Positions 41,901 through 54,383 of a DNA stretch of 64,000 nt are shown here, in pieces. Within the stretch, counting starts at the first letter, position 1. The number at the start of each line of letters is the position of its first letter. A model generated the notes under the pieces. It was not told the origin of the DNA and did no database searches. It worked only from the letters and a program-made list of their open reading frames with translations. Where the stretch lies: assembly GCF_017811815.1 (NCBI RefSeq), contig NZ_JADKZI010000002.1:372001-436000 (forward strand), read 5' to 3'. Source of the DNA: Flavonifractor sp. AGMB03687. GTDB taxonomy: Bacteria > Bacillota > Clostridia > Oscillospirales > Oscillospiraceae. The position numbers and the translations under genes are program-made.

Positions 41901-42884
41901 TTACTGCACGCCGGTGAGGGCCCGCATGACGGTGTAGGTCTGCTGGTCCAGACCCTTCTTCATGGACAGGGCCTCATGGATGTCGTAGTCCACATAGGAC
42001 TCGCCGTCCATGGCCACCACGCGGCAGGTCTTGCCCTCGGCCAGCAGCCGCACGGCCTCGTAGCCCATGTAGGTGGCGGCCACACGGTCCCGGAGGGAGG
42101 GCGCGCCGCCCCGCTGGACGTGGCCCAGAATGGTCACGCGGGTGTCCAGAGAGGTGGCCTCGTGGATGTGCTTGGCGATCTCATAGGCGCCGCCCTCCAC
42201 ACCCTCGGCCACGATGATCATGAAGTGGGTGCGCCCGGCCAGACGGGCCCGACGGATGGGCTCGATCAGGTCCTCCTCGTAGTTGACCACCTGCTCGGGC
42301 ACCACCACGGCGGTGGCGCCGCAAGCCACGCCCACGTTGAGGGCCACATGGCCGGCGTGACGGCCCATGACCTCCACCACGGAGCAGCGCTCGTGGGACT
42401 GCATGGTGTCCCGCAGCTTGTCGATGGACTCCAGAGCGGTGTTGCAGGCGGTGTCAAAGCCGATGGTGTAGGTGGAGCAGGCGATGTCGTTGTCGATGGT
42501 GCCGGGGATGCCGATGACGCTCAGGCCCTTGTCGGCCAGGGTGAGCAGGCCCCGGAAGGTGCCGTCGCCGCCGATGCCCACCAGGGCGTCCAGACCCAGC
42601 AGCTTGCAGGTGGCGGCCGCCCGCTCCCGGCCCACCTCGGACTTGAAGTCCTCGCTGCGGGCGGAGTACAGCATGGTGCCGCCCCGGCGGGACAGACCGC
42701 TGACGCTGTCGAAGTCCAGGGGCACGAAGTCGCCGTTGATAAGGCCGTGATAACCACGGCGGATGCCGATACACTCAATACCCATATGAACGGCGGTACG
42801 AACCACCGAACGGATGGCTGCGTTCATGCCGGGGGCGTCTCCGCCGCTGGTAAATACGCCGATGCGCCGAACTGCCTTTTCCAT
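41901..42884 (-). CDS. pfkA: ATP-dependent 6-phosphofructokinase
   Basis: A 327-residue ATP-type PFK. The donor-site motifs are the ATP forms: GGDGT (105-109) and PGTIDND (127-133), in contrast to the PPi enzyme at 23824. The N-terminal GVFTSGGDAPGMNAA and EVMGRHAGH motifs are intact. It lies 34 nt downstream of purB, apparently in one transcript that ends at the hairpin at 41851. Confidence 0.95.
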   Translation of the reverse strand: MEKAVRRIGVFTSGGDAPGMNAAIRSVVRTAVHMGIECIGIRRGYHGLINGDFVPLDFDSVSGLSRRGGTMLYSARSEDFKSEVGRERAAATCKLLGLDALVGIGGDGTFRGLLTLADKGLSVIGIPGTIDNDIACSTYTIGFDTACNTALESIDKLRDTMQSHERCSVVEVMGRHAGHVALNVGVACGATAVVVPEQVVNYEEDLIEPIRRARLAGRTHFMIIVAEGVEGGAYEIAKHIHEATSLDTRVTILGHVQRGGAPSLRDRVAATYMGYEAVRLLAEGKTCRVVAMDGESYVDYDIHEALSMKKGLDQQTYTVMRALTGVQ

Positions 42885-42918
42885 GACAATTACCTCCTTG
42901 TGTTTCCCGAAACCTTGG

Positions 42919-44358
42919 TTATACCTTCAGCTCCGCGGTCTTGCCCTCCAGAGCGTGGGGATAGCGGGCCAGCACCGGCTCCACCTCTTCCTTGAGGAAC
43001 TCCTCCACCTGCTCCGGGCAGCGGCCAATGTAGCGGCTGGGCTCCAGATGGGCGGTGAGCTCCTCCCGGCTGAGCATGGCGAAGGCCGGGTCGGCGGCGA
43101 TGAGGTCGATCAGGTTGTTGGACAGGCCCAGGTCCTTCACGTTGGCGCCCGCCTGCTGGCTGAGCACCCGGATGCGCTCGTGGAGGTCCTGACGGTTGCC
43201 GCCCTTCTTGACGGCGTCCATCATGATGTTCTCGCTGGCCATGAAGGGCAGCTCCTCCAGCACGTGCTTCTCAATGACCTTCTCGTGGACCACCAGGCCG
43301 TCGGCCACGTTGGCGTAGATGTTGAGGATGGCGTCCACCGCCAGGAAGGCCTCGGGCACGCTGAGGCGCTTGTTGGCGGAGTCGTCCAGGGTGCGCTCAA
43401 ACCACTGGCTGGCGGAGGTAATGGCGGGGTTGACCGCGTCGGCCATCACGTAGCGGGCCAGGGCGCAGATGCGCTCGCAGCGCATGGGGTTGCGCTTGTA
43501 GGGCATGGCGGAGGAACCGATCTGGTTCTTCTCAAAGGGCTCCTCCACCTCCTTCAGGTGGCAGAGCAGCCGCATATCGGTGGCAAACTTGCTGGCGGAC
43601 TGGGCGATGCCGGACAGAGTGGAAACCACCTGATAGTCCACCTTCCGGGAGTAGGTCTGGCCGGACACGGGGGCGGTGGCGTCAAAGCCCATCTCGGCGG
43701 CGATCTTCTTGTCCAGCTCACGGCACTTGGCGTGGTCGCCGTCAAAGAGCTCCAGGAAGGAGGCCTGGGTGCCGGTGGTGCCCTTGCAGCCCAGCAGCTT
43801 CAGGTTGGCAATGCGGTACTCCACGTCGGCCAGGTCCAGCAGCAGCTCGTTCATCCACAGGGTGGCACGCTTGCCCACGGTGACCAGCTGAGCGGGCTGG
43901 AAGTGGGTGAAGCCCAGGGTGGGCAGGGCCTTGTACTGGCGGGCAAACTTGGCCAGCTTGTCCAGCACCCGCACCAGCTCGTCCCGGATGAGGTACAGGC
44001 CCTCCCGCATGAGGATCACGTCGGTGTTGTCGCCCACGTAGCAGCTGGTGGCGCCCAGGTGGATGATGGGCATGGCGTTGGGGCACACCTCGCCGTAGGT
44101 GTGGACGTGGGCCATGACGTCGTGGCGCAGCTTCTTTTCGTACTGGGCGGCCTTGTCGTAATCAATGTCGGTGAGATGGGCCTCCAGCTCGGCCACCTGC
44201 TCGGCGGTCACCGGCAGGCCCAGCTCCATCTCGGCCCGGGCCAGGGCGACCCACAGCCGCCGCCAGGTGGAGAACTTCTTGTCCGGAGAGAAGATGTACT
44301 GCATCTGGTCGCTGGCATAGCGGGAAGAAAGGGGACTTTCGTAACGGGCGTGATCCAT
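42919..44358 (-). CDS. purB: Adenylosuccinate lyase
   Basis: A 479-residue fumarase/aspartase-superfamily enzyme acting twice in purine synthesis (SAICAR and adenylosuccinate cleavage). The signature loop [12 protein letters not shown] (with the catalytic serine) and the [12 protein letters not shown] and [11 protein letters not shown] motifs identify it. The long form (about 475 residues) is typical of Clostridia and Bacteroidetes. It has its own promoter and is followed by pfkA. Confidence 0.95.
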   Translation of the reverse strand: MDHARYESPLSSRYASDQMQYIFSPDKKFSTWRRLWVALARAEMELGLPVTAEQVAELEAHLTDIDYDKAAQYEKKLRHDVMAHVHTYGEVCPNAMPIIHLGATSCYVGDNTDVILMREGLYLIRDELVRVLDKLAKFARQYKALPTLGFTHFQPAQLVTVGKRATLWMNELLLDLADVEYRIANLKLLGCKGTTGTQASFLELFDGDHAKCRELDKKIAAEMGFDATAPVSGQTYSRKVDYQVVSTLSGIAQSASKFATDMRLLCHLKEVEEPFEKNQIGSSAMPYKRNPMRCERICALARYVMADAVNPAITSASQWFERTLDDSANKRLSVPEAFLAVDAILNIYANVADGLVVHEKVIEKHVLEELPFMASENIMMDAVKKGGNRQDLHERIRVLSQQAGANVKDLGLSNNLIDLIAADPAFAMLSREELTAHLEPSRYIGRCPEQVEEFLKEEVEPVLARYPHALEGKTAELKV

Positions 44359-44395
44359 GGCAAAAAACCTCTTTTTCGTAAAATCGACTCACTAC

Positions 44396-44424
44396 AGTAT
44401 ACTATAAAATGGGCCCAGCGACAA
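44396..44424 (-). promoter_or_regulatory. Promoter of purB-pfkA
   Basis: On the minus strand TTGTCG (44424-44419), 17-nt spacer, TATACT (44401-44396). Confidence 0.7.
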
Positions 44425-44449
44425 GGAAAATTTCCGTGGCGGCAAAGGC

Positions 44450-44478
44450 TTGTCATCGTGGGGCGGCAGGTGTAAACT
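44450..44478 (+). promoter_or_regulatory. Promoter of the polyphosphate:AMP phosphotransferase gene
   Basis: TTGTCA (44450-44455), 17-nt spacer, TAAACT (44473-44478). Confidence 0.7.
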
Positions 44479-44510
44479 GGAACCAAACCCACACAAAGGA
44501 GGCATGAGCC

Positions 44511-45986
44511 ATGCTCAGTGACTTTATCTTTCACACCGAACGGCGGACGGAGGCCGAGTGCAAGGCCCTGCTGAAGGTACGCCGGGGAGAGCTGGCCGCC
44601 CTACAGCACCGGCTGGACCAGGCGGGCCTGCCGGTGATCGTCCTTCTGGAGGGCTGGAGCGCCTCCGGCAAGGGCCGCACCATCCAGGCCCTCATCCGGG
44701 AGCTGGACCCCCGCTTTTTCAAGGTGATCAGCGTCAACTCCCCCACCGAGACGGAACAGCGCTGGCCCTTCCTCAAGCGCCACTTTGACCCCATCCCCGC
44801 CGCCGGCAAGGTGCTTTTTCTGGACACCGGTTGGATGGAGGAAACCGTCCAGGCCTACCTGCGGGGGGATCTGTCCGATGAGGAGTATGAGGCCCGGCTG
44901 CACTCCATCAACATCTTTGAGCGGCAGCTGGCCGCCGGGGGCTACCTGCTGGTCAAGCTTTTCCTTCACATCGATCCCGAGACCCAGAAGGAGCGGCTGG
45001 ACAACCTGGCCGCCGACAAGGACACCGCCTGGCGGGCCACCGAGGCCGACCGGCGGCAGAACAAGAACTATCACAAGCAGATGGAGGTGTTCGACCGCTA
45101 TCTGGCGGCTACCGATAAGCCCTGGGCTCCCTGGAAGGTCATCGACAGCACCCAGGCCGCCCAGGCCAATCTGGCGGCGGCGGACTGGCTCCACGATCAG
45201 ATCTGCGCCGCCCTGAAGAATCGGCCCTCCCCCGTCCACCCGGAGTATCACTGGCCTCTGGCCCCCACCCTGCCCCTGGAGCAGGTGAAGCTGGACAAGG
45301 TGCTGGATGAGAGGGACTACCGCAAGCAGCTGAAGAAGTGCCGCAAGAAGCTAGCCGCCCTCCACAACGAGCTTTATCGCAAGAAGGTGCCGGTGGTCAT
45401 CGTGTACGAGGGCTGGGACGCCGCCGGCAAGGGAGGCAACATCAAGCGGCTGGCCTCCGCTCTGGACCCCCGAGGGTATGAGGTCCTCCCCATCGCCGCC
45501 CCCACCAAGGACGAGCTGGCCCGCCACTACCTGTGGCGGTTCTGGACCCGGCTGCCCAAGACGGGGCACATCGCCATCTTCGACCGCAGCTGGTACGGCC
45601 GGGTGATGGTGGAGCGGCTGGAGGGCTTCTGCACCACCGACGACTGGCAGCGCGCCTACGACGAGATCAACGAGTTCGAGCAGGAACTAAGCAATTCCGG
45701 CATGGTGGTCATCAAATTCTGGGTGCAGATCGACAAGGACACCCAGCTGGAGCGGTTCAATGAGCGGCAGGCCGACCCGGCCAAGCAGTGGAAGATCACC
45801 GAGGAGGACTGGCGCAACCGGGACAAGTGGGACGCTTACCAGGTGGCGGTGGACGAGATGCTCCAGCGCACCAGCACCGCCTTCGCCCCCTGGCACATCC
45901 TGGAGTCGGTGGACAAGAAGTACGCCCGCATCAAGGCCATGAAGATCGTCATTGAGGCGCTGGAGCAGGCCCTGGACCGGCCGTAA
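44511..45986 (+). CDS. pap: Polyphosphate:AMP phosphotransferase (two-domain PPK2)
   Basis: A 491-residue protein made of two PPK2 domains in tandem. Each has a Walker A: EGWSASGKG (47-55) and EGWDAAGKG (about 300-308). The second domain has a good Walker B/lid, FDRSWYGR, while the first has the degenerate LDTGWMEET, as in known PAP enzymes where only the C-terminal half is catalytic. It makes ADP from AMP and polyphosphate. The ATG at 44511 has AAAGGAGG. It is monocistronic. Confidence 0.93.
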   Translation: MLSDFIFHTERRTEAECKALLKVRRGELAALQHRLDQAGLPVIVLLEGWSASGKGRTIQALIRELDPRFFKVISVNSPTETEQRWPFLKRHFDPIPAAGKVLFLDTGWMEETVQAYLRGDLSDEEYEARLHSINIFERQLAAGGYLLVKLFLHIDPETQKERLDNLAADKDTAWRATEADRRQNKNYHKQMEVFDRYLAATDKPWAPWKVIDSTQAAQANLAAADWLHDQICAALKNRPSPVHPEYHWPLAPTLPLEQVKLDKVLDERDYRKQLKKCRKKLAALHNELYRKKVPVVIVYEGWDAAGKGGNIKRLASALDPRGYEVLPIAAPTKDELARHYLWRFWTRLPKTGHIAIFDRSWYGRVMVERLEGFCTTDDWQRAYDEINEFEQELSNSGMVVIKFWVQIDKDTQLERFNERQADPAKQWKITEEDWRNRDKWDAYQVAVDEMLQRTSTAFAPWHILESVDKKYARIKAMKIVIEALEQALDRP

Positions 45987-46004
45987 CGCCCTCGCCTCAT
46001 ACGC

Positions 46005-46043
46005 AAAAACCCGCCGCCGGGTACGCCCGGCGGCGGGTTTCTC
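46005..46043 (+). terminator. Bidirectional terminator between pap and ligA
   Basis: 14-bp stem AACCCGCCGCCGGG with its complement, loop TACG, between convergent genes. Confidence 0.88.
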
Positions 46044-48657
<2,614 letters not shown>

Positions 48658-48718
48658 AAGACCGCCTCCTTTTCCCTTATCATACCACAGGAAAAAGGAG
48701 CCGTGTCTTACGCTTTTC

Positions 48719-49396
48719 TTACGAACCGGCGGCGGACAATCCCAGATAGGTCTGGGGCACCTCCCCCACCAGCAGGGTCTCAGCCACGCACACTTGGGCG
48801 GTGACGGAGGTCTCAGTGCGCCCACCGGGGATCAGGAGGGTCAGCTCCACCGTCACGTCCAGCATGATCTGGTGCAGCGTCTGGTTGATGCCCTGGGCGG
48901 TAAACTGGTTGGAGAACTCCGCCTTGGGCACCGCCGCCGTCAGCACCCCCACCGGCAGCACCGGCCCCCAGTCGGAGGCGGTGGCAAACCCGGTGAGACT
49001 GCCCAGCGGCACCCCCAGCTCCTGGGCATCCAGCCCCTCCACCTGTTCCAGAACCTGTTCTAATATCTGGGTGCGCAAGGAATTTAACTTGACAGAATCC
49101 ACCGCCACCAGGCTCACCTTGCCGCTCTCGTCCCGCTCCACGGTGACCAGGTCAGCATAGGCCACCCCCTGGTCGGCCAGGGTGGAAGATACGGCGTCGT
49201 TGATGATGCCGGTGATTTTGTTCTCCGCCTGAACCGAGGCCAGGGTGGTAACGGCGGGCCGCAGGGCAGCGTCCACCATCCAGATCACCAGCAGGGCCAG
49301 ACCGATCCCCACCGCCGCCGCCAGCAGCAAGCCGCTTCCCTGCCGCCGGCGGGCCGATCTGCGGCGGGGCAGATAGGTGCGCAGAGGCCGTCCCAT
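48719..49396 (-). CDS. yunB: Sporulation protein YunB
   Basis: A 225-residue protein with a basic N-terminus and one transmembrane segment (about 22-45), then an extracytoplasmic domain with the YunB features ALRPAVTTLASVQA, INDAVSSTLAD and the C-terminal VGEVPQTYLG. In Bacillus it is made in the mother cell and is needed for efficient sporulation. A sigma-E-type promoter was not identified. It is in the same direction as the PLP lyase gene upstream (46 nt). Confidence 0.88.
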   Translation of the reverse strand: MGRPLRTYLPRRRSARRRQGSGLLLAAAVGIGLALLVIWMVDAALRPAVTTLASVQAENKITGIINDAVSSTLADQGVAYADLVTVERDESGKVSLVAVDSVKLNSLRTQILEQVLEQVEGLDAQELGVPLGSLTGFATASDWGPVLPVGVLTAAVPKAEFSNQFTAQGINQTLHQIMLDVTVELTLLIPGGRTETSVTAQVCVAETLLVGEVPQTYLGLSAAGS

Positions 49397-49442
49397 ATAG
49401 CCTCACCCCCTTCAGGGCAGGCTATGCGGGATAGGGATTGTC

Positions 49443-50690
49443 TTATGCCCGGAGCAGCTCCTCCACCGCCAGCATGACGCCGGCCTTGCCGCTCTCATAG
49501 GTCAGGCCGCCCTGGAAGTAGGCGGTGTAGGGCTCCCGCATGGGGGCGTCGCAGGACAGCTCGATGGAAGCGCCCTGGATGAAGGCGCCGGCGGCCATGA
49601 TGACCGGGCAGTCGTAGCCCGGCATGTCCCAGGGCTCGGGGGTGACGTAGGAGTCCACGGGGGCGCCGAACTGGATGCCCTTGCAGAACTTCTTCAGAGG
49701 CTCGGGAGCGCCGAAGTGGACCATCTGAATGATGTCGTGGCGCACCGCGTCGGAGGCGGGCTCCACCTGGTAGCCCAGCAGCTCCATGATCCGGGCGGCA
49801 AAGACGGCAGTCTTCACAGCCTGGGCGGTGGTGTGGGGTGCAAGGAAAAGTCCTTGATAGAGGCTGCGGTTGGCCCCGAAGGTGGAGCCGCACTCCTTGC
49901 CGATGCCGGGGGTGGTGAGGCACATGGCGGCGCCCTCAATGAGGTCGTGGCGTCCGGCGATGTAGCCGCCGGTGGGGGCCAGACCGCCGCCGGGGTTCTT
50001 GATGAGGGAGCCCACCACCAGATCGGCCCCCACCTGGGTGGGCTCGATGGTTTCCACGAACTCGCCGTAGCAGTTGTCTACCAGCACGGCAGCGTTGGGG
50101 TTGTTGTCCTTGACCACGCGAGCCAATGCGCCGATCTCGGCCACCGACAGAGAAGCCCGGGTGGCGTAGCCACGGGAGCGCTGGATGAGCACCGCCTTCA
50201 CCCGGGGGTCTTTGACGGCTTCCGCCAGCCCCACCGGGTCGGGAGCATTGTCAACCAGATCTACTTGCCGATACTCGATGCCGTAGCTCTTCAGGGAGCC
50301 GGGGCCCTTGTCCACCACGCCGATGACGCCCAGCATGGTGTCGTAGGGAGCGCCCACGGCAGACACCAGGATGTCGCCGGGTTTGAGGGCGCCGAAGAGG
50401 GCGCAGGAGATGGCGTGGGTGCCGTTGACGAACTGCACCCGCACCAGGGCGTCCTCGGTGTGGAAGAGGTCGGCGAAGATCAGGTCCAGGGTATCCCGGC
50501 CCAGATCGTCATAGCCGTAGCCGGTGGTACCGGCGAAGTGGGCCTCGGCCACCCGGTGCTTCTGGAAGGCGGCCAGCACTTTTTGGGTGTTCTCCTCGGC
50601 AATGGCATCGATGCGGGCGAACTGCTCCGACAGGTCTGCCTGGGCCTGGGCCGCCAGGGCTTTTACTTTGTCGCTGATCTGTAAAGACAT
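49443..50690 (-). CDS. YnbB/aluminium-resistance-type PLP lyase (methionine gamma-lyase family)
   Basis: A 415-residue fold-type I PLP enzyme of the YnbB family, often annotated methionine gamma-lyase or aluminium resistance protein. The PLP lysine is in VGSLIKNPGGGLAPTGGY; VLVDNCYGEFVE holds the aspartate that contacts the pyridine ring, and NGTHAISCALFG the phosphate region. Real activity is poorly known for the family. It appears to open the transcript running into yunB, vanZ-like and ligA. Confidence 0.87.
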   Translation of the reverse strand: MSLQISDKVKALAAQAQADLSEQFARIDAIAEENTQKVLAAFQKHRVAEAHFAGTTGYGYDDLGRDTLDLIFADLFHTEDALVRVQFVNGTHAISCALFGALKPGDILVSAVGAPYDTMLGVIGVVDKGPGSLKSYGIEYRQVDLVDNAPDPVGLAEAVKDPRVKAVLIQRSRGYATRASLSVAEIGALARVVKDNNPNAAVLVDNCYGEFVETIEPTQVGADLVVGSLIKNPGGGLAPTGGYIAGRHDLIEGAAMCLTTPGIGKECGSTFGANRSLYQGLFLAPHTTAQAVKTAVFAARIMELLGYQVEPASDAVRHDIIQMVHFGAPEPLKKFCKGIQFGAPVDSYVTPEPWDMPGYDCPVIMAAGAFIQGASIELSCDAPMREPYTAYFQGGLTYESGKAGVMLAVEELLRA

Positions 50691-50756
50691 TTTCCTTGAT
50701 CCATCCTGTTCTATCTGTGTTTGTGGGTTTGATAGGCGGATCTCAGACCCGCTATT

Positions 50757-51311
50757 CTATGCTGTAAGATCCTTTGCCAATAAGCTGTAGAGATAGTCAT
50801 CCCACAGCACACCGTTCCATGGGTGGTGCTGCCGAAGCACCCCATCCCGCTGGAACCCGGTCCGCTCCAGCAGCCGGACAGAGGACTGATTGAATGCGCC
50901 GGTCTGGGCGTACACCTTGTTCAGCCCGAAGGTTTGGAACAAGCAGGCACAAAAGGCGTTAAGTGCTTTCGCCATACACCCGTTGCCCCGGTAAGCTGGA
51001 GCCAGATAGTAGCCCAATTCCGCGCTGCCGTTTCGGGGGTTGTAGTCTCCGGCAGTCAGCTTTCCGATGGGCTCATCCTGCTCCGGTAAATAGAGCCCGG
51101 CGATCAGCAGGGTACGCTGGGACAGCGCCGTCTGGTACTGCTCCAGCAGTTCCTCGTCGGTCCGCGTGCGTACGGGGCGGCAGGTGACCCGCTGGAAGTC
51201 CTCTTCCTCCTCCATGCGCCGCAGCCTGACCAGATCCGCGGGGCAGATCCGGTCAAGCCGCAGAGCGTCAGACCTCAGAGGAAGGTATTCCAGCGCCGGA
51301 AAGGGCTCCAT
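50757..51311 (-). CDS. GNAT-family N-acetyltransferase
   Basis: A 184-residue acetyltransferase of the RimJ/RimL type. The acetyl-CoA site is seen as AELGYYLAPAYRGNGCMAKAL (motif A split: Q/RxxGxG/A replaced by YRGNGC) and the later NxxSxRLLERTGF is intact. The ATG overlaps the stop of the upstream peptidase (TAATG), with GGAGGG as SD. It ends the murD-M42-M42-M42 operon. Substrate unknown; an acetylated peptide or amino acid is plausible from context. Confidence 0.86.
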   Translation of the reverse strand: MEPFPALEYLPLRSDALRLDRICPADLVRLRRMEEEEDFQRVTCRPVRTRTDEELLEQYQTALSQRTLLIAGLYLPEQDEPIGKLTAGDYNPRNGSAELGYYLAPAYRGNGCMAKALNAFCACLFQTFGLNKVYAQTGAFNQSSVRLLERTGFQRDGVLRQHHPWNGVLWDDYLYSLLAKDLTA

Positions 51312-52309
51312 TATCCCTCCAGCTTGGCCTGGGCGAAGGCGGCAGTCAGAGCCGCGCAGGCCTCGATGTCGTCCAGGTCGGCCATCTCCATGGGGGTGTG
51401 GATATACCGGGAGGCCACCGAGATGCCGCCGGTGTACACACCGGCACGGCTCTGGTGGATGGCGCCGGCGTCGGTGCCGCCGAAGCGGAGCACGTCCATC
51501 TGGAAAGGAATATTCCTTGCCTGTGCCAGTTCTTTCAGCTGGTCCACCACCACGGGGTGGCAAATGACAGAGCTGTCCATGACTTTGATGGCGGCGCCCT
51601 TCCCCGCCACACTGGAGCACTCGTGGGGGGCGTCGGGGATGTCGTCGGAGTCGGTCACGTCCACGGCGATGCCGTAGTCGGGGTCGATGCCGTAGGCGGC
51701 GGTGCGGGCGCCCCGCAGGCCCACCTCCTCCTGGACGGTGAAGACGAAGTACAGGTCGTTGTCGCTGCGCTTGATGCGCTCCAGGGCGGAGAGCAGGATG
51801 ACGCAGGCGATGCGGTCGTCCAGATAGGGGGAGAACAGCTTACGGCCGCTGACGAAGGGCACGGTGTCAAACACGGCCATGTCCCCCACCTGCACCATGG
51901 TGCTGGCTTCGGCCCGATCCTTTGCGCCGACATCGATGTAAAGGTGATCCAGTTTCCAGTCCTTGGGCTCCACTTTGCCCTGAGCGGCGATGACGCCCCG
52001 GGTGCCGTTGGCGAACCGGACGGGGGTGCCGGGCAGGTCGTGGGCGGACAGGCCGCCCACCTGGCCGAAGCGGAGATAGCCCTGCTCATCGATGTGGGTG
52101 ACGATGCAGCCGATGGAGTCCATGTGGGCGGCAAACATCACCTTGGGGCCGCTCCCCTTCTTGTGGCAGATCAGGTTGCCCAGGGCATCGGTGGTGATCT
52201 CGTCCACGTAGGGCCGGGCCAGCTCGGCGATGGCGGCGGCCACCTGGCTCTCACAGCCGGAGGGGCCGTGGCAGGCGTTGAGCTTCTGCATGATCGCTAA
52301 GATATCCAT
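51311..52309 (-). CDS. M42-family metallopeptidase 1
   Basis: A 332-residue di-zinc aminopeptidase of the TET/FrvX type. Metal and catalytic residues are complete: AAHMDSIG, DDRIACVI, the QEEVG pair (base and ligand glutamates), IAVDVTDSDD, and the C-terminal histidine in RYIHTP. It is the third of three tandem paralogues and follows the second by 5 nt. These enzymes usually form tetrahedral dodecamers and trim short peptides. Confidence 0.93.
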   Translation of the reverse strand: MDILAIMQKLNACHGPSGCESQVAAAIAELARPYVDEITTDALGNLICHKKGSGPKVMFAAHMDSIGCIVTHIDEQGYLRFGQVGGLSAHDLPGTPVRFANGTRGVIAAQGKVEPKDWKLDHLYIDVGAKDRAEASTMVQVGDMAVFDTVPFVSGRKLFSPYLDDRIACVILLSALERIKRSDNDLYFVFTVQEEVGLRGARTAAYGIDPDYGIAVDVTDSDDIPDAPHECSSVAGKGAAIKVMDSSVICHPVVVDQLKELAQARNIPFQMDVLRFGGTDAGAIHQSRAGVYTGGISVASRYIHTPMEMADLDDIEACAALTAAFAQAKLEG

Positions 52310-52314
52310 ATCGG

Positions 52315-53340
52315 TCAGTCCTCCTTGGACATTTGAGTGATAAAAGCCCGGGTCAGCTTGAGCACCGCCTCGATATCGGCGGCGTTGGCCAGGGTGGCGG
52401 GGGTGTGGGGATAGCGCACCGGGGCGGCGATGACCGCCGTGCGCACGCCGGAAACGGCCCGCTGTACCGCCATGGCGTCGCCGGAGCCGGTGGTGGCCTC
52501 CCGCAGCTGCCAGGGGATGTCCCCCTCCTCTGCCAGGCTCCGCAGGGTCTCAAAGAGCTTCCGGTCCACGATGACTCCCTTATCCATGACGGGGAGCACC
52601 GCGCCCTTGCCCAGGGCGCAGGCCTTCTTGTGGGCGGGCACCCCGGCCAGATCGGCGGCGGGAGCGCCCTCCAGCACCAGAGCGATCTCCGGCTTCACGG
52701 AGAAGGCGGCGCCGAAGGCACCTCTGGCCCCCACCTCCTTCTGGGCGGTAAAGACGAAGGTGCAGTCCATGGGCAGCTCCTCCCGCATGAGCCACAGCAG
52801 CACGGCGCAGCCGATGCGGCTATCCAGGGCGCGGCCCTTCAACAGGCCGGGGACAGGCTCCTCCGGCGGGCTGTCAAAGGCGGCCACGTCGCCCAGGTTC
52901 ACCAGCTTGGCGGCCTCCTCCTTGTTCTTGGCGCCGATGTCCAGATAAAATTCGTCCAGCTTGGGGACGTTCTTCTCCTCGTCCCGGCTCACCAGGTGGT
53001 AGGCCTTCATGCCCACCACGGCGGGGATCTGACGGGGACCCACCAGCATCCGCTTGCCCAGCAGCACCCGGCGGTCCACAGAGCCCACAGCAGAGAACTT
53101 CAGGTAACCCTCGTCGGTGATGGCGCGCACCATCAGGCCTACCTCATCCATGTGGGCGGTGAGCAGCAGCTTGTTGCCGGTGGCCTTGGTGCCCTCCTTG
53201 AAGGCGATGACGTTGCCCATGGTGTCCACCCGCAGCTCAGTGGCGTACTGACCGGCCACCTCCATGACACAGTCCCGCACCTGGTCCTCCCAGCTGGCCA
53301 CGCCGGGCAGGGAGCACAGTCGTCTCAGCAGTTCCTTCAC
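52315..53340 (-). CDS. M42-family metallopeptidase 2, catalytic glutamate replaced by lysine
   Basis: A 341-residue paralogue. The zinc ligands appear retained (TAHMDEVG, DSRIGCAV, E202, E in ALVLEGAPAAD, RYPHTP), but the first glutamate of the EE pair, the general base, is K201 (AQKEVG; codon AAG at 52740-52738). It is therefore probably inactive or altered as a peptidase and may serve as a structural subunit of a mixed oligomer. It starts at GTG overlapping the previous stop (GTGA), with GGAGGG upstream. Confidence 0.9.
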   Translation of the reverse strand: MKELLRRLCSLPGVASWEDQVRDCVMEVAGQYATELRVDTMGNVIAFKEGTKATGNKLLLTAHMDEVGLMVRAITDEGYLKFSAVGSVDRRVLLGKRMLVGPRQIPAVVGMKAYHLVSRDEEKNVPKLDEFYLDIGAKNKEEAAKLVNLGDVAAFDSPPEEPVPGLLKGRALDSRIGCAVLLWLMREELPMDCTFVFTAQKEVGARGAFGAAFSVKPEIALVLEGAPAADLAGVPAHKKACALGKGAVLPVMDKGVIVDRKLFETLRSLAEEGDIPWQLREATTGSGDAMAVQRAVSGVRTAVIAAPVRYPHTPATLANAADIEAVLKLTRAFITQMSKED

Positions 53341-54356
53341 AGCTGACCCTCCTTTCCCAGATCCTCCACAAAGGCGGCCAGCAGAGCCGCGGTGTGCTCC
53401 AGATCGGTGAGGGAGAGCACCTCAATGGGGCTGTGCATGTATTTCAGGGGCAGAGAGAGCACCGCCGTAGCCACGCCCTCCCGGCTGATCTGCATCTCCC
53501 AGCCGTTGGTGCCGGTGTGACCGCTCATGACCTCCTGCTGGAAAGGAATTTCCCTTTCCTTTGCTTTATCCAGAAACCTTTGAGTCATCCAGCGGGCCAT
53601 ATTGGGGCCCACGCCGATGGCAGGGCCACCTCCCAGCACGAAGGTCTTGTCAGCGGGGCCGTCGGGGGTGCGGCCGTGGGTCACGTCCACGGCCACGCAG
53701 CAGTCGGGCTGCACCGCCCAGGTGCCCACGGTGGCGCCCACCCCGGAGACCTCCTCCCGGGTGGAGCCCATGACGTACACGTCCACGTCCAGAGCCTTGT
53801 CCTTCAGCAGCTCCAGGCAGCGCAGCAGAATGGCGAAGCAGGAGCGGTCGTCCATGGCCTTGCCGCACATCTGGTCCTCCCCCAGGGAGAAGCAGGAGCC
53901 CCGGTACACCATGGGGGTGCCCAGCAGCGTTTCGGCCTGCGCCTGGGTCAGACCGGCGTCCACCACCAGCTCGGGGATGGGCACGGCCTTGCTCTCATCG
54001 TCCTGCAGGGGGTTGGGCGCGGCCACGATGCCGGTCATAGGGGGATTGGTCAGGATGGTCACTTCCCGGCCGGGCAGCATCCGGGGGTCCACGCCGCCGA
54101 TGGTGGAGAAGCGGAGATAGCCCTCCTCGGCACCGGTGACGATGAGGCCGATCTCGTCCAGATGGGCGTCCAGCAGGATCTTTTTGGCCCCGGGCTTGCC
54201 GCAGCGGCGCACGCCGATGAGGTTGCCCATGCGGTCGATGGAGACCTCATCCGCCAGGGGCTCCAGCAGGGCACGGGCGGCCTGGGCCGCCGGGGCCTCG
54301 AAGCCGGAGGGCGCTGTGCAGCCGCACAGGGTCTCCAGTACATGTTTCATATCCAA
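53337..54356 (-). CDS. M42-family metallopeptidase 3
   Basis: A 339-residue paralogue, first of the three in transcription order. Motifs: LDAHLDEIG, DDRSCFAI, the STREEVSGVGA pair, VAVDVTHGRTPDG, and KYMHSP. All metal and catalytic residues look intact. I keep TTG at 54356, which has AGGAGG eight nt upstream; ATG at 54350 is 14 nt away. The gene is 27 nt downstream of murD, so a cell-wall synthesis gene and three peptidases share a transcript. Confidence 0.92.
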   Translation of the reverse strand: MDMKHVLETLCGCTAPSGFEAPAAQAARALLEPLADEVSIDRMGNLIGVRRCGKPGAKKILLDAHLDEIGLIVTGAEEGYLRFSTIGGVDPRMLPGREVTILTNPPMTGIVAAPNPLQDDESKAVPIPELVVDAGLTQAQAETLLGTPMVYRGSCFSLGEDQMCGKAMDDRSCFAILLRCLELLKDKALDVDVYVMGSTREEVSGVGATVGTWAVQPDCCVAVDVTHGRTPDGPADKTFVLGGGPAIGVGPNMARWMTQRFLDKAKEREIPFQQEVMSGHTGTNGWEMQISREGVATAVLSLPLKYMHSPIEVLSLTDLEHTAALLAAFVEDLGKEGQL

Positions 54357-54383
54357 AGGTAATTCCTCCTTATGAGGGTGTTG

